From NCBI RefSeq assembly GCF_900112865.1, contig NZ_FONH01000019.1, forward strand, positions 18,430 to 82,429: a stretch of 64,000 nt of DNA. Reading direction: 5' to 3'. Source of the stretch: Dyella marensis. GTDB lineage: Bacteria; Pseudomonadota; Gammaproteobacteria; Xanthomonadales; Rhodanobacteraceae. Below the pieces are notes generated by a model, which ran no database searches, had not been told where the DNA came from, and worked only from the letters and a program-made list of their open reading frames with translations. The first letter of the stretch is position 1. Each line of letters begins with the position of its first letter. Shown here one piece after another: positions 44,934 to 54,710 of this stretch. The position numbers and the translations under genes are program-made.

Positions 44934-45688
44934 GGCTGCGCTCCCGCGTCGAGCACGCCGCAATGCAGCGGCGGCGCGATCGAACCGGCCGGCTGCGCAT
45001 GCATGTCCGCCGGCAGCTCGCGGCCGGCCAGCCAGGCCGAGACCGCGCTGATGTCCTCGACGCTCAGGCGGCTGGCGATCTCCGCCATGCAGTCCGGCGC
45101 CACAGTGGCGCGCGTCTTGGTCCGCCAGGAGCCGAGCTGCGAGCTGATGTAGTCGTACGGCAGGCCGACCAGGCCGGGCACGTCCGGCTGCACGCCGGTG
45201 AACTGCGTGCCGTGGCAGGCCGCGCAGGGCGGGATCTTGCGCGACGGATCGCCCTTGGTGGCCAGCTCCTCGCCGCGCTTGAACGCGTCCGGCGCAATGC
45301 GCGGCATCGGCGAGCGCGCGTACGGCACGTCCTGCGCGGCGAAGTATTCGGCGATCTCGCGCATGTAGTCGGGAGTGAGATAGCGCGTGGTGTATTCCAT
45401 CGGGCCGTACTTGCGCAGGCCGTCCTGGAAGTCCTTCAGCTGGCGCGCGAGATAACCGGCGGGCTTGCCGGCCAGGCGCGGGAAGAAGCCGCTGGACGGC
45501 GTGCCTTCACCGCGCTCGCCATGGCAGGCGGTACAGCTGGCGATGCGCTGCTTGAGCGTATCGGGCACGTGCGGCGGCGCGTTGTCCGCCGCCTGCGCGT
45601 GCACCGCGCCGGCGATGGCCATGGCGGCTGACAGCACGATGGAGGACCACACACGCCTGGCATGGCACAGCTGGGCTCTCGTATCCAT
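44930..45688 (-). CDS. Diheme cytochrome c (c4-like), periplasmic
   Basis: The 252-residue protein has an N-terminal signal peptide (VWSSIVLSAAMAIAGAVHA, cleavage near residue 32) and two c-type heme sites, CTACHGERGEG near residue 53 and CAACHGTQFTG near 155. Each is followed by a distal Met-containing segment, as in cytochrome c4. LAGKPAGYLARQLKDFQDGLR is typical of c4-type domains. It overlaps the triheme cytochrome gene by 4 bp, so the two should form one electron-transfer unit. The exact start among in-frame codons is uncertain. Confidence 0.9.
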   Translation of the reverse strand: MDTRAQLCHARRVWSSIVLSAAMAIAGAVHAQAADNAPPHVPDTLKQRIASCTACHGERGEGTPSSGFFPRLAGKPAGYLARQLKDFQDGLRKYGPMEYTTRYLTPDYMREIAEYFAAQDVPYARSPMPRIAPDAFKRGEELATKGDPSRKIPPCAACHGTQFTGVQPDVPGLVGLPYDYISSQLGSWRTKTRATVAPDCMAEIASRLSVEDISAVSAWLAGRELPADMHAQPAGSIAPPLHCGVLDAGAQP

Positions 45689-45762
45689 CCGGCGATTATA
45701 TGCGTCGACCCGGGGTCCATCCGGCTACGATGCGGCCTCATGCCGCACGACCGGAGACCGCC

Positions 45763-47388
45763 GTGACCCGCCTGCCGCTCTCGCTTTCGCTCGCCGCCCT
45801 GCTGCTCGCCAGCACCGCCCTGCCCGCCCAGTCGGCCGATCCTGCGCTGGCCTGGGCCTCGATCAAGGAACTGCAGCAGCGCATGGATGCCGGGCAGCTG
45901 CGCAGCGAGGCGCTGGCGCGATTGTTCCTGGAGCGCATCCAGCGCATCGACCGCGACGGCCCGGCGCTGCGCGCGGTGCTGGAAACCAATCCGGATGCGC
46001 TCAAGCTCGCCGCGCAGATCGACCGGCAGAAGCCGAAGGGCGCCTTGCGCGGCATCCCGGTGCTGCTGAAGGACAACATCGATACCGGCGACCGCATGCT
46101 CACCACCGCCGGATCGCTGGCCCTGGCCGACGCGCCGCCGGCGCCGCGCGATGCAGGCCTGGTGGCGCGGCTGCGCAAGAACGGCGCGCTGATCCTGGGC
46201 AAGACCAACCTCAGCGAGTGGGCCAACATGCGCTCCAACCACGCCAGCAGCGGCTGGAGCGCGCGCGGCGGGCAGACGCGCAATCCGTACGCGCTGGACC
46301 GCAATCCCTGCGGCTCCAGCGCCGGCTCGGGCGCGGCGGTGGCGGCGGGCCTGGCCACGGTGGCGATCGGTTCGGAAACGGACGGCTCGATCATCTGCCC
46401 CGCCGCGGCGAACGGCATCGTCGGCATCAAGCCGACGGTCGGCCTGGTCAGCCGCAGCGGCATCGTCCCGATCAGCCACAACCAGGACACGGCCGGCCCG
46501 ATGGCGCGCACGGTGGCCGATGCGGCCGCGGTGCTGGGCGCGATCGCCGGCAGCGATCCGCGCGATCCGGCCACGGCCGAGGCGGACAAGCATGCGACCG
46601 ACTACACGCGCTTCCTCGACCCGAACGGCTTGAAAGGCAAGCGCATCGGCGTGGTGCGGGGACTGGCCGGGGCGGAACCGAATGCCGACCGCATCCTCGA
46701 GCAGTCGATCGCGCTGATGAAGGCGCAAGGCGCGGTGATCGTCGATCCGGTGGAGCTGCCGCATCTGAAGGAGCTGGGCGATCCGGAGCTCACCGTGCTG
46801 CTGTATGACCTCAAGCAGGATATGCAGGCGTATCTCGCTACCCGCACCGGCACGTCGATGAAGACGCTGGCCGACCTCATTGCGTTCAACAAGCGCGAGG
46901 CCGAACGCGAGATGCCGTGGTTCGGCCAGGAACTGTTCGAGCAGGCGCAGGCCAAGGGGCCGCTGACCGACAAGGATTACGTGGAAGCACAGGCCAAGGC
47001 GAAGCGCTTCGCCGGGCCGGAGGGCATCGACGTCGCGCTGGCCAAGGATCATCTGGATGCGCTGCTGGCGCCGTCCTGGGGACCGACCTTCGTGACCGAT
47101 CCGGTGCTCGGCGACCACGTGGTGAGCGGCGATCCGACCGTGGGCGGCGCGTCCCAGCCGGCGGCGGTGGCGGGCTATCCGTCGATCACGGTGCCGGCCG
47201 GTTTTGCGCACGACCTGCCGGTCGGCATCGTGTTCTTTGGCGCGAAGTGGAGCGAGCCGACCTTGATCACGATCGCCTATGGCTACGAGCAGCATGCGCA
47301 GGCGTGGCGGGCGCCGAGGTTCCTGGATACGGTGGGCGGGAAGCCGGTGATGGCGGATGCTGATCACGTCTTGGAAATGACACGCTAA
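45763..47388 (+). CDS. Secreted amidase (amidase signature family)
   Basis: The start GTG at 45763 lies 6 bp after GGAG and gives 541 residues with a signal peptide (VTRLPLSLSLAALLLASTALPAQSA). The Ser-cisSer-Lys catalytic triad is visible: Lys in GIPVLLKDNIDT, the Gly/Ser-rich CGSSAGSGAAVAAG, and the Ser of GSETDGSIICPAA. The product is therefore a periplasmic or exported amide hydrolase; its substrate is unknown. It is divergent from the cytochrome pair and convergent with the DAHP synthase gene. Confidence 0.9.
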   Translation: MTRLPLSLSLAALLLASTALPAQSADPALAWASIKELQQRMDAGQLRSEALARLFLERIQRIDRDGPALRAVLETNPDALKLAAQIDRQKPKGALRGIPVLLKDNIDTGDRMLTTAGSLALADAPPAPRDAGLVARLRKNGALILGKTNLSEWANMRSNHASSGWSARGGQTRNPYALDRNPCGSSAGSGAAVAAGLATVAIGSETDGSIICPAAANGIVGIKPTVGLVSRSGIVPISHNQDTAGPMARTVADAAAVLGAIAGSDPRDPATAEADKHATDYTRFLDPNGLKGKRIGVVRGLAGAEPNADRILEQSIALMKAQGAVIVDPVELPHLKELGDPELTVLLYDLKQDMQAYLATRTGTSMKTLADLIAFNKREAEREMPWFGQELFEQAQAKGPLTDKDYVEAQAKAKRFAGPEGIDVALAKDHLDALLAPSWGPTFVTDPVLGDHVVSGDPTVGGASQPAAVAGYPSITVPAGFAHDLPVGIVFFGAKWSEPTLITIAYGYEQHAQAWRAPRFLDTVGGKPVMADADHVLEMTR

Positions 47389-47415
47389 CGCATAGCTGAT
47401 AAATCACTGCAAATG

Positions 47416-47446
47416 AAAAGGGGCGCCTGAAAGCGCCCCTTTTTTC
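47416..47446. terminator. Bidirectional terminator between amidase and DAHP synthase genes
   Basis: The stem AAGGGGCGC/GCGCCCCTT (47418-47426 with 47433-47441, loop CTGAAA) has a T-run after it and A-run before it. It can end both convergent transcripts. Confidence 0.92.
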
Positions 47447-47456
47447 ATTGCATGCT

Positions 47457-48830
47457 CTACGCTCGTCCGCCCTTCTGCGACTTGTGCACGATCAGCATCG
47501 CCAACTCCAGCGACTGCTCGTAGTTGAGGCGCGGATCCACCGTCGACTTGTAGGCGCGGTCGAGATCGGCCTCGCTGAGGTCGCGCGCGCCGCCCATGCA
47601 TTCGGTGACGTCCTCGCCGGTGAGCTCCAGGTGCACGCCGCCCAGGCGCGTGCCGGCGGCCGCGTGGATGTCGAAGGCCTGGTCCAGTTCACCGCGGATA
47701 TTGTCGAAGCGGCGGGTCTTGTAGCCGTTCGAGGTGCTCTCGGTATTGCCATGCATCGGATCGGCCACCCACAGCACGCGGCGGCCGGCGCGCTTGACCG
47801 CGTCCAGCAGCGGCGGCAGCGCCTTGGCGATCTGCGCGTTGCCCATGCGATGGATCAGGGTAAGGCGGCCGGGTTCATCGTCGGGATTGAGCGCCTCGAC
47901 CAGCGGCAGCAGTTGTTCCGGCGTCACCGACGGACCGACCTTTACCGCGATTGGATTGCGGATGCCGCGGAAATACTCCACGTGCGCGCCGTCCAGCGCG
48001 GCGGTGCGCATGCCGATCCAGGGGAAGTGCGTGGACAGGTTGAACCAGCCCGGATGGCGCGGCACCTGGCGCGTCAGCGCCTCTTCGTAGTGCAGCAGCA
48101 GGGCTTCGTGCGAGGTGAAGAAGTCGACGCGGGTGAAGCCGGCGATCGGCCCGGCCAGGGTTTCCATGAAGCGCAGCGAATCGCCGATGCCGGCGACCAT
48201 GCGGCGGTATTCGGCGGCCAGCGGCGAGTGCTCCACCCAGGCCAGGTCCCAATATTCCGGGTGATGCAGGTCGGCGAAGCCGCCGTCGATCAGCGCGCGC
48301 ACGAAGTTCATGGTCAGCGCCGAATGCGCATGCGCCTGGATCAGGCGCTGCGGATCGGCGCGCCGCGCCTCGGCGGTGAATTCGGGACTGTTGACCAGGT
48401 CGCCGCGGAAGCTGGGCAGGGTTACGCCGTCGCGCGTTTCCATGTCAGTCGAACGCGGCTTGGCGTACTGCCCGGCGAAGCGGCCCACGCGCAGCACCGG
48501 CATGCGCATGCCGTGCACCAGCACCAGGCTCATCTGCAGCAGTACCTTGAGCCGGTTGGAGATCACCGGGCTGGTGCAGTCGGCGAAGCTTTCGGCACAG
48601 TCGCCGCCCTGCAGCAGGAAGCGCTGGCCTTCCTGCGCCTCGGCCAGCGCCTGCTTGAGCGCGAGCACTTCCCACGAGGTGACCAGGGGCGGCAGGCGCG
48701 CGAGGTGCGCGGTGGCCTGGGCGAGCTCGCCGGCGTTCTCGTACAGCGGCTGCTGCAGTGCCGTGCGGCGCTGCCAGGAAGCGGGCGTCCACGCGGATGG
48801 CGAGGTGGACAGCTGGATATCGGCGTTCAT
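47457..48830 (-). CDS. 3-deoxy-7-phosphoheptulonate synthase, class II (plant/Mycobacterium type)
   Basis: DAHP synthase catalyses the first step of the shikimate pathway from phosphoenolpyruvate and erythrose 4-phosphate. Class II features: WTPASWQ near the N-terminus, FLLQGGDCAESFADC, GRFAGQYAKPRS, THFPWIGMRT, NPIAVKVGPSVTPE, LIHRMGN, WVADPMHGNT and GVHLELTGEDVTECMGG, with metal-binding Cys, His, Glu and Asp retained. The ATG at 48830 (457 residues) has AGAGGAAG upstream and is preferred over the ATG at 48857. It follows dsbB by 23 bp. Confidence 0.94.
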   Translation of the reverse strand: MNADIQLSTSPSAWTPASWQRRTALQQPLYENAGELAQATAHLARLPPLVTSWEVLALKQALAEAQEGQRFLLQGGDCAESFADCTSPVISNRLKVLLQMSLVLVHGMRMPVLRVGRFAGQYAKPRSTDMETRDGVTLPSFRGDLVNSPEFTAEARRADPQRLIQAHAHSALTMNFVRALIDGGFADLHHPEYWDLAWVEHSPLAAEYRRMVAGIGDSLRFMETLAGPIAGFTRVDFFTSHEALLLHYEEALTRQVPRHPGWFNLSTHFPWIGMRTAALDGAHVEYFRGIRNPIAVKVGPSVTPEQLLPLVEALNPDDEPGRLTLIHRMGNAQIAKALPPLLDAVKRAGRRVLWVADPMHGNTESTSNGYKTRRFDNIRGELDQAFDIHAAAGTRLGGVHLELTGEDVTECMGGARDLSEADLDRAYKSTVDPRLNYEQSLELAMLIVHKSQKGGRA

Positions 48831-48853
48831 GGCGAAGCGCTTCCTCTCGATCT

Positions 48854-49357
48854 TCATTGCCGCGCGCGGCGGGTGGCGGCGACCAGCACCAGTGCCAGCA
48901 GCGCCACGTACCAGAGCAGGGTCCACGCCGGCATCGGCAGGCCGAGGATGGGTTCGACCTTGGCGCATTCGCCCGAGCCGGTGAACACCATCTTCAGCAC
49001 CTTGGCCATGGGGAACGCGTCCATCATGTAGCCGAGATTCGGGCCGCAGGCGGGGATCTGGTCGGCCGGCAGGGTCTGGATCCACAGGTGGCGTGCCGCG
49101 GTGGCGATGCCGCCGATGCCGCCCAGGATCGCGCCCACCGCATAGGTCCAGCGCGCAGCTTTGCCCTTGGGACCATGGATGGCGCCGACCAGGAAGAATA
49201 CGCCCATCACCATGAAGGCGATGCGCTGGAAGATGCACAGCGGACAGGGCTCCATGTGCAGCCCGTATTCGGCGTAGAGCGCGAATCCGAGCAGGGCGGC
49301 GCAGATCAGGAAGCCGATGAGGAAAGAGGTGCGGTACGACCAGCGGAGTGGATTCAT
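48854..49357 (-). CDS. dsbB: Disulfide bond formation protein B
   Basis: DsbB reoxidises DsbA and passes electrons to ubiquinone in the inner membrane. The 167 residues have four membrane segments. The first periplasmic loop has the CPLC pair near residues 38-41 and the second loop has two Cys (PACGPNLGYM and GSGECAKVEP). All four active cysteines and the Arg after CPLC (FQR) are kept. It lies upstream of the DAHP synthase gene on the same strand; that link is probably only positional. Confidence 0.95.
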   Translation of the reverse strand: MNPLRWSYRTSFLIGFLICAALLGFALYAEYGLHMEPCPLCIFQRIAFMVMGVFFLVGAIHGPKGKAARWTYAVGAILGGIGGIATAARHLWIQTLPADQIPACGPNLGYMMDAFPMAKVLKMVFTGSGECAKVEPILGLPMPAWTLLWYVALLALVLVAATRRARQ

Positions 49358-49443
49358 GGCCAGCGGACTGTTGCAGTGCGGAACGGCGACATTACCCGCT
49401 CACTGGAGCGCTGTCAGCACGCTTTCGGCCTATGGCCGTCTAA

Positions 49444-49473
49444 ATGTTTCGACATGTTTCGACATGTTTCGAC
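49444..49473. repeat. Three perfect tandem copies of a 10-bp unit
   Basis: ATGTTTCGAC is repeated three times head to tail at 49444-49453, 49454-49463 and 49464-49473 in the gap between dsbB and the rplQ terminator. The period equals about one helical turn, so it could present a protein site three times on one face of DNA, or simply be slippage. It lies about 90 bp upstream of the dsbB start. Confidence 0.8.
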
Positions 49474-49490
49474 GGTCTTCGGCAGCCGGA

Positions 49491-49529
49491 ACCGAAAAGA
49501 AAAACCCCGGTCGGATACCGACCGGGGTT
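49491..49529 (-). terminator. Intrinsic terminator after rplQ
   Basis: On the minus strand a 12-bp stem (49503-49514 with 49518-49529, core CCCCGGTCGG) is followed by TTTTTCTTTT. It marks the end of the long ribosomal gene cluster. Confidence 0.93.
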
Positions 49530-49556
49530 CTGGTATGGCTTGCGTTGAGCCTGGTC

Positions 49557-49940
49557 TTACTCGGCGTCGACGGCTTCGCCGCGCGGACGATCCACCAGCT
49601 CGACATAAGCCATCGGGGCGTTGTCGCCCGGACGGAAGCCGCACTTGAGGATGCGCAGGTAGCCGCCCGGACGCTGGCTGTAGCGCGGGCCGAGCTGCAC
49701 GAACAGCTTGCCCACGGCTTCCTTGTCGCGCAGGCGCGAGAAAGCGAGGCGGCGGTTGGCGACGCCGTCGGTCTTGGCGAGCGTGATGAGCGGCTCGGCG
49801 ACGCGGCGCAGTTCCTTGGCCTTCGGCAGGGTGGTGCGGATCAGCTCGTGCTTGATCAGCGAGGCGGCCATGTTGCGGAACATGGCTTCGCGGTGGCTGC
49901 TCGTACGGTTGAGCTTGCGACCGGATTTCTGGTGGCGCAT
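49557..49940 (-). CDS. rplQ: 50S ribosomal protein L17
   Basis: L17 lies near the peptide exit tunnel. The 127-residue product begins [20 protein letters not shown] and has [28 protein letters not shown], typical of the family. It is the last gene of the cluster. Unlike the E. coli alpha operon, 210 bp with two hairpins separate it from rpoA. Confidence 0.98.
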   Translation of the reverse strand: MRHQKSGRKLNRTSSHREAMFRNMAASLIKHELIRTTLPKAKELRRVAEPLITLAKTDGVANRRLAFSRLRDKEAVGKLFVQLGPRYSQRPGGYLRILKCGFRPGDNAPMAYVELVDRPRGEAVDAE

Positions 49941-49969
49941 GACGTTTACTCTCTATGTCTGTTGTTATG

Positions 49970-49991
49970 AAAAACCGGTCGGAATGACCGG
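49970..49991 (-). terminator. Terminator-like hairpin between rpoA and rplQ
   Basis: On the minus strand the stem CCGGTC/GACCGG (49986-49991 with 49975-49980) is followed by TTTTT (49970-49974). It stands just 30 bp before rplQ, so it may attenuate rplQ expression rather than end the transcript. Confidence 0.6.
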
Positions 49992-50114
49992 CTTCCCGCG
50001 GTTACCCGCTATTCAAGGCTCTAAGAACGCCTCGTTATAAGAGCGCGGCCTCTATGGACCGCTTCCAGCTTCCGGTAGAACTGCGCATGGCATCCGCCGG
50101 ATCTTTCAAATGCA

Positions 50115-50141
50115 CGGGGCGATCGAAAACCGATCGCCCCG
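50115..50141 (-). terminator. Long hairpin directly after rpoA
   Basis: An 11-bp perfect stem (50115-50125 with 50131-50141, CGGGGCGATCG) begins 10 bp past the rpoA stop codon. No proper T-run follows on the minus strand, so it could protect the 3' end of rpoA mRNA or pause polymerase. Confidence 0.5.
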
Positions 50142-50150
50142 CTTATTGCA

Positions 50151-51149
50151 TCAGCCCAGCTGCATGCCGTGCGACAGGCCCGGCGGCGGCCAGTTCTCGA
50201 GCTTCATGCCCAGGGCCAGGCCACGACCGCCAAGGACGTCCTTGATCTCGGTCAGCGACTTCTTGCCCAGGTTCGGCGTCTTCAGCAGCTCGACCTCGGT
50301 CTTCTGCACCAGGTCGCCGATGTAGTAGATGCTCTCGGCCTTCAGGCAGTTCGCCGAACGCACGGTGAGCTCCAGATCGTCGATCGGACGCAGCAGCAGC
50401 GGATCGAACCCGCCCTTCTCCGCCTTGTCGGTGGCGCTCTCGCGACGCGAGAAGTCACCGAACACCGACAGCTGGTCGTTGAGGATCTCGGCGGCCTTGC
50501 GGACCGCGTCTTCCGCACCGATGGTGCCGTTGGTCTCGATGTCCAGCACGAGCTTGTCGAGGTTGGTGCGCTGCTCGACACGAGCCGCATCCACTTCGTA
50601 AGCCACGCGCAGCACCGGCGCGAACGAGGCATCCAGCTGCAGGCGACCGATCGGACGAGCTTCCTCGTCCGGATGCTGGCGCGAACTGGCCGGCTGGTAG
50701 CCGACGCCGCGACGCACCTTCAGGCGCATGTTGAGCGAGATGTCCTTGGTCAGGTGGCAGATCACGTGCTCGGGATTGACGATCTCCACCGTGTGGTCGA
50801 CCGTGATGTCACCGGCCGTGACCACGCCCTTGCCCTTCTTGGACAGGGTCAGCGTGACTTCGTCGCCCGTATGCTGGCGGATGGCCACTTCCTTGAGGTT
50901 GAGCAGGACTTCGATCACGTCCTCCTGCAGGCCCTCGAGGGTGGTGTACTCGTGAAGCACGCCGTCGATCTCGACCTCGACAATGGCGCTGCCGGGGATC
51001 GAGGAGAGCAACACGCGACGGAGCGCGTTGCCCAGGGTGTGGCCGAAACCACGCTCGAGCGGCTCGACCACCACCTTGGCGCGGTTCGGTGCGAGCTGCT
51101 CGACGCTGAGGCCGCGAGGCCGCAGCACGCTAGTTGACGAAACTGCCAT
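50151..51149 (-). CDS. rpoA: RNA polymerase alpha subunit
   Basis: RpoA scaffolds RNA polymerase assembly and contacts UP elements and activators. The 332 residues contain the N-terminal dimerisation domain ([22 protein letters not shown]), the [13 protein letters not shown] segment and the C-terminal domain ([47 protein letters not shown]). It lies 15 bp after rpsD, within the alpha operon. Confidence 0.98.
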   Translation of the reverse strand: MAVSSTSVLRPRGLSVEQLAPNRAKVVVEPLERGFGHTLGNALRRVLLSSIPGSAIVEVEIDGVLHEYTTLEGLQEDVIEVLLNLKEVAIRQHTGDEVTLTLSKKGKGVVTAGDITVDHTVEIVNPEHVICHLTKDISLNMRLKVRRGVGYQPASSRQHPDEEARPIGRLQLDASFAPVLRVAYEVDAARVEQRTNLDKLVLDIETNGTIGAEDAVRKAAEILNDQLSVFGDFSRRESATDKAEKGGFDPLLLRPIDDLELTVRSANCLKAESIYYIGDLVQKTEVELLKTPNLGKKSLTEIKDVLGGRGLALGMKLENWPPPGLSHGMQLG

Positions 51150-51164
51150 GCAGTGCTCCGGTAA

Positions 51165-51791
<627 letters not shown>

Positions 51792-51804
51792 GGTCTATAG
51801 CTCC

Positions 51805-52191
51805 TTAGACTCGACGCTTCTTGGGGGGACGGCAGCCGTTATGCGGAATCGGCGTGACGTCGATGATGTTCAGGACCTTGTAGCCCAGCGCGTTCAGCGA
51901 ACGCACGGCCGACTCGCGGCCCGGGCCGGGGCCCTTGATACGCACTTCCACCGTCTTCACGCCGTAGTCGCCAGCAGCGCGGCCGGCCTTCTCGGCGGCC
52001 ACCTGGGCAGCGAACGGGGTGGACTTGCGGGAGCCGCGGAAACCCGCGCCGCCAGCAGTGGCCCACGACAGGGCGTTGCCCTGGCGATCGGTGATGGTGA
52101 CGATGGTGTTGTTGAAGGAGGCCTGCACGTGGGCCACGGCATCCGTGACAACGCGCTTGATCTTCTTCTTGGTCTTGACGGGCTTAGCCAT
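51805..52191 (-). CDS. rpsK: 30S ribosomal protein S11
   Basis: S11 lies on the 30S platform. The 128 residues start [29 protein letters not shown] and end with [18 protein letters not shown], the invariant C-terminus with the Asn-Gly that becomes isoaspartate in E. coli. It is 12 bp after rpsM. Confidence 0.98.
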   Translation of the reverse strand: MAKPVKTKKKIKRVVTDAVAHVQASFNNTIVTITDRQGNALSWATAGGAGFRGSRKSTPFAAQVAAEKAGRAAGDYGVKTVEVRIKGPGPGRESAVRSLNALGYKVLNIIDVTPIPHNGCRPPKKRRV

Positions 52192-52203
52192 GATAGGAAT
52201 CCG

Positions 52204-52560
52204 TTACTTCTTGATCGCGCGACGCGGACCCTTGCGGGTGCGAGCGTTGGTACGCGTGCGCTGGCCGCGCACCGGCAGGCCGCGGCGATGACGCAGGCCA
52301 CGGTAGCAACCCAGGTCCATCAAGCGCTTGATGGCGATACCGACTTCGCGGCGCAGGTCGCCTTCGACGACGTACTTGCCGATTTCCTGGCGGAGCTTCT
52401 CCACCTCGCCCTCGCTGAGGGACTTGATCGGCGTGGAGGGAACCACGCCAGCGTCCGCGCAGACCTTCTTGGCCCGGTTGCGGCCGATGCCGTAAATGCT
52501 TTGCAGGCCAACCCACACGTGCTTGTGGACCGGCAAATTGACACCCGCGATGCGCGCCAT
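52204..52560 (-). CDS. rpsM: 30S ribosomal protein S13
   Basis: S13 is in the 30S head and contacts the P-site tRNA and the 50S subunit. The 118-residue product begins [20 protein letters not shown] and ends with [20 protein letters not shown]. It follows a 133-bp gap after secY, where rpmJ would be in E. coli. Confidence 0.98.
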   Translation of the reverse strand: MARIAGVNLPVHKHVWVGLQSIYGIGRNRAKKVCADAGVVPSTPIKSLSEGEVEKLRQEIGKYVVEGDLRREVGIAIKRLMDLGCYRGLRHRRGLPVRGQRTRTNARTRKGPRRAIKK

Positions 52561-52693
52561 GATGTACTTTCTCCGATGCGTTTCTTGCGCGGTAAACGCG
52601 CAATTCTAACCTGAATTATCCCGACAGGAAAGCCCTGCGGCCCTTAGTGCCGCCGCCCTCCGATTTAGACCCCTCTCCGACGCCCCAGCAGCC
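52561..52693 (-). promoter_or_regulatory. secY-rpsM gap: probable alpha-operon promoter and S4-type leader
   Basis: On the minus strand TAGAAT (52603-52608) could be a -10 with only a weak -35. Directly after it is a perfect 7-bp hairpin TTGCGCG/CGCGCAA (52585-52591 with 52597-52603), 25 bp before rpsM. In E. coli, S4 represses through a structured rpsM leader at this place. That it does so here is inference. rpmJ is not encoded in this gap on either strand. Confidence 0.45.
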
Positions 52694-54019
52694 TCAGTTG
52701 CGGCGGAGATTGGCCTTCTTGAGCAGACTTTCATATTGGTGACTGACCAGATGCGCCTGCACCTGAGCAGTGAAGTCCATCACCACGACCACCACGATCA
52801 GCAGAGAGGTGCCGCCGAAGTAGAACGGAACGTGCCAAGCCTTTTGCATGAACGACGGCACCAGACAGACCAGCACCAGGTACAGCGCGCCGACGCCGGT
52901 GAGGCGGGTCATCACGCTGTCGATGTAGTCGGCCGTCGAGCGACCCGGACGGATGCCTGGAATCAGCGCACCCGACCGCTTGAGGTTGTCCGCGGTTTCC
53001 TGGGAATTGAACACGATCGCCGTATAGAAGAAGGCGAAGGTGATGACCAGGACCGCAAAAACGATGTCGTACAGCGGCTCGCCCGGCGTCAGCGCCTGGG
53101 TGAGCTCCTGCAGCCAGCGCGACTGGTTGCCGGCGGTGAGCCAGGTGGCAGCCGTGGCCGGGAACATCAGCAGGCTCGAGGCGAAGATCGGCGGGATCAC
53201 GCCCGACATGTTGATCTTCAGCGGCAGGTGCGAGGTCTGGTTCATGTAGGCCCGCTGCCCGCCCGAGCGCCTCGCGTAGTTCACGGTGATCTGCCGTTGG
53301 GCACGCTCCATGAACACCACGAAGGCCGTCACGGCCAGGATCAGGCCGACCACCAGGATCATCTTGATCACGCTGAGCTCGCCATTGCTGGCCATGGTCA
53401 GCGTGTGCGCCACCGCGCCGGGCAGGCCCGCCACGATGCCGGCGAAGATCAGCAGCGAAATGCCGTTGCCGATGCCGCGCTCGGTGATCTGCTCGCCCAG
53501 CCACATCAGGAACATGGTGCCGGCGGTAAGGCCGACGACCGAGGCCATGATGAAGCCCATGCCCGGCGTATAGACCACCGGCGCGCCACCGTTGGCGACC
53601 TGCTTCTGCAGCGCCACGGCGATGCCGAAGGCCTGGAAGGCCGCCAGGCCGACCGTGCCGAAGCGGGTGTAGGTAGTCATCTTGCGACGACCGGACTCAC
53701 CCTCCTTGCGCAGCGCCTGCAGGCTGGGAATCACCGCTCCCATCATCTGCACCACGATGGATGCCGAGATATACGGCACCACGCCGAGCGCGAACACCGA
53801 GAAGCGGGCCAGCGAACCGCCCGAGAACATGTTGAACATGTTCATCAGGCCGCCGCCCGATTCAATCAGGCTGGTCATCGCTTCCGGGTTGACGCCCGGA
53901 ACGGGAATGAACGAACCGAGACGAAAGACGATCAGCGCACCAATCACGAAGAAGATGCGCTGACGCAGTTCGGTCAGCTTGCCGAGCGATCCGAGCGAAG
54001 GGCCCTTGGCTGCCGCCAC
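52694..54019 (-). CDS. secY: Preprotein translocase subunit SecY
   Basis: SecY forms the protein-conducting channel with SecE and SecG. The 441 residues include ten hydrophobic segments. Hallmarks are [21 protein letters not shown] near the N-terminus, [21 protein letters not shown], the plug and [37 protein letters not shown], and the C-terminal [22 protein letters not shown]. It follows rplO by 4 bp in the spc group. Confidence 0.98.
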   Translation of the reverse strand: MAAAKGPSLGSLGKLTELRQRIFFVIGALIVFRLGSFIPVPGVNPEAMTSLIESGGGLMNMFNMFSGGSLARFSVFALGVVPYISASIVVQMMGAVIPSLQALRKEGESGRRKMTTYTRFGTVGLAAFQAFGIAVALQKQVANGGAPVVYTPGMGFIMASVVGLTAGTMFLMWLGEQITERGIGNGISLLIFAGIVAGLPGAVAHTLTMASNGELSVIKMILVVGLILAVTAFVVFMERAQRQITVNYARRSGGQRAYMNQTSHLPLKINMSGVIPPIFASSLLMFPATAATWLTAGNQSRWLQELTQALTPGEPLYDIVFAVLVITFAFFYTAIVFNSQETADNLKRSGALIPGIRPGRSTADYIDSVMTRLTGVGALYLVLVCLVPSFMQKAWHVPFYFGGTSLLIVVVVVMDFTAQVQAHLVSHQYESLLKKANLRRN

Positions 54020-54023
54020 GTGA

Positions 54024-54455
54024 TTACTCCACGCTGCCGCCGGCAGCTTCGATCGCTGCCTTGGCGCCGGCCGTGGCCAGCACGCCCGACAGCTTCACGG
54101 CGCGACCGATCTCGCCCTTGGCGACGACCTTGACCTTCTTGGCGCGGCTGTCGATCAGGCCGGCCTGGTGCAGGACGACCACGTCGATCACGTCGGCCTT
54201 GAGGTTGGCCAGCTGGTACAGGAAGACTTCCTGGCTCTCGGCCTTGGTCTTCGAGCGGAAGCCGACCTTCGGCAGGCGACGCTGCAGCGGCATCTGGCCG
54301 CCCTCGAAGCCGAACTTGTGGGTGCCGCCCGCGCGGGCGTGCTGACCCTTGTGGCCGCGGCCGGCGGTCTTGCCCAGGCCCGAACCGATACCGCGACCCA
54401 CGCGCAGGCGGGTCTTGCGGGAGCCGGCGGCCGGCTTGATGTCATTCAGACGCAT
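54024..54455 (-). CDS. rplO: 50S ribosomal protein L15
   Basis: L15 is a late 50S assembly protein. The ATG at 54455 ([20 protein letters not shown]) gives 143 residues. Gly-rich [19 protein letters not shown] and [18 protein letters not shown] are diagnostic. It is 66 bp after rpmD. Confidence 0.98.
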   Translation of the reverse strand: MRLNDIKPAAGSRKTRLRVGRGIGSGLGKTAGRGHKGQHARAGGTHKFGFEGGQMPLQRRLPKVGFRSKTKAESQEVFLYQLANLKADVIDVVVLHQAGLIDSRAKKVKVVAKGEIGRAVKLSGVLATAGAKAAIEAAGGSVE

Positions 54456-54521
54456 GATCAATGTCCTCAATACGGGCGTCCTGCCCGAAATCCCGGCCAT
54501 CCTGGCCGGACTCTTCAAAAG

Positions 54522-54710
54522 TTATTCTTCGACCCGGACCAGGTAATAGACCGTGTTGATCAGGCCACGCACCTGCGGGCTGTCCTTCAGTTCACGGACG
54601 TCGTTGAGCTTGTTCAGGCCGAGCGCCTTGACGCTCAGGCGATGACGGCTCTGCACGCCGCGCAGGCCCTTGACCAGGCGGACGCGGACGGTCTTTTCGT
54701 TGTTAGCCAT
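54522..54710 (-). CDS. rpmD: 50S ribosomal protein L30
   Basis: L30 is a small 50S protein. The ATG at 54710 ([15 protein letters not shown]) gives 62 residues ending in [32 protein letters not shown] is the conserved core. It overlaps the end of rpsE by 8 bp, indicating coupled translation. Confidence 0.97.
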   Translation of the reverse strand: MANNEKTVRVRLVKGLRGVQSRHRLSVKALGLNKLNDVRELKDSPQVRGLINTVYYLVRVEE

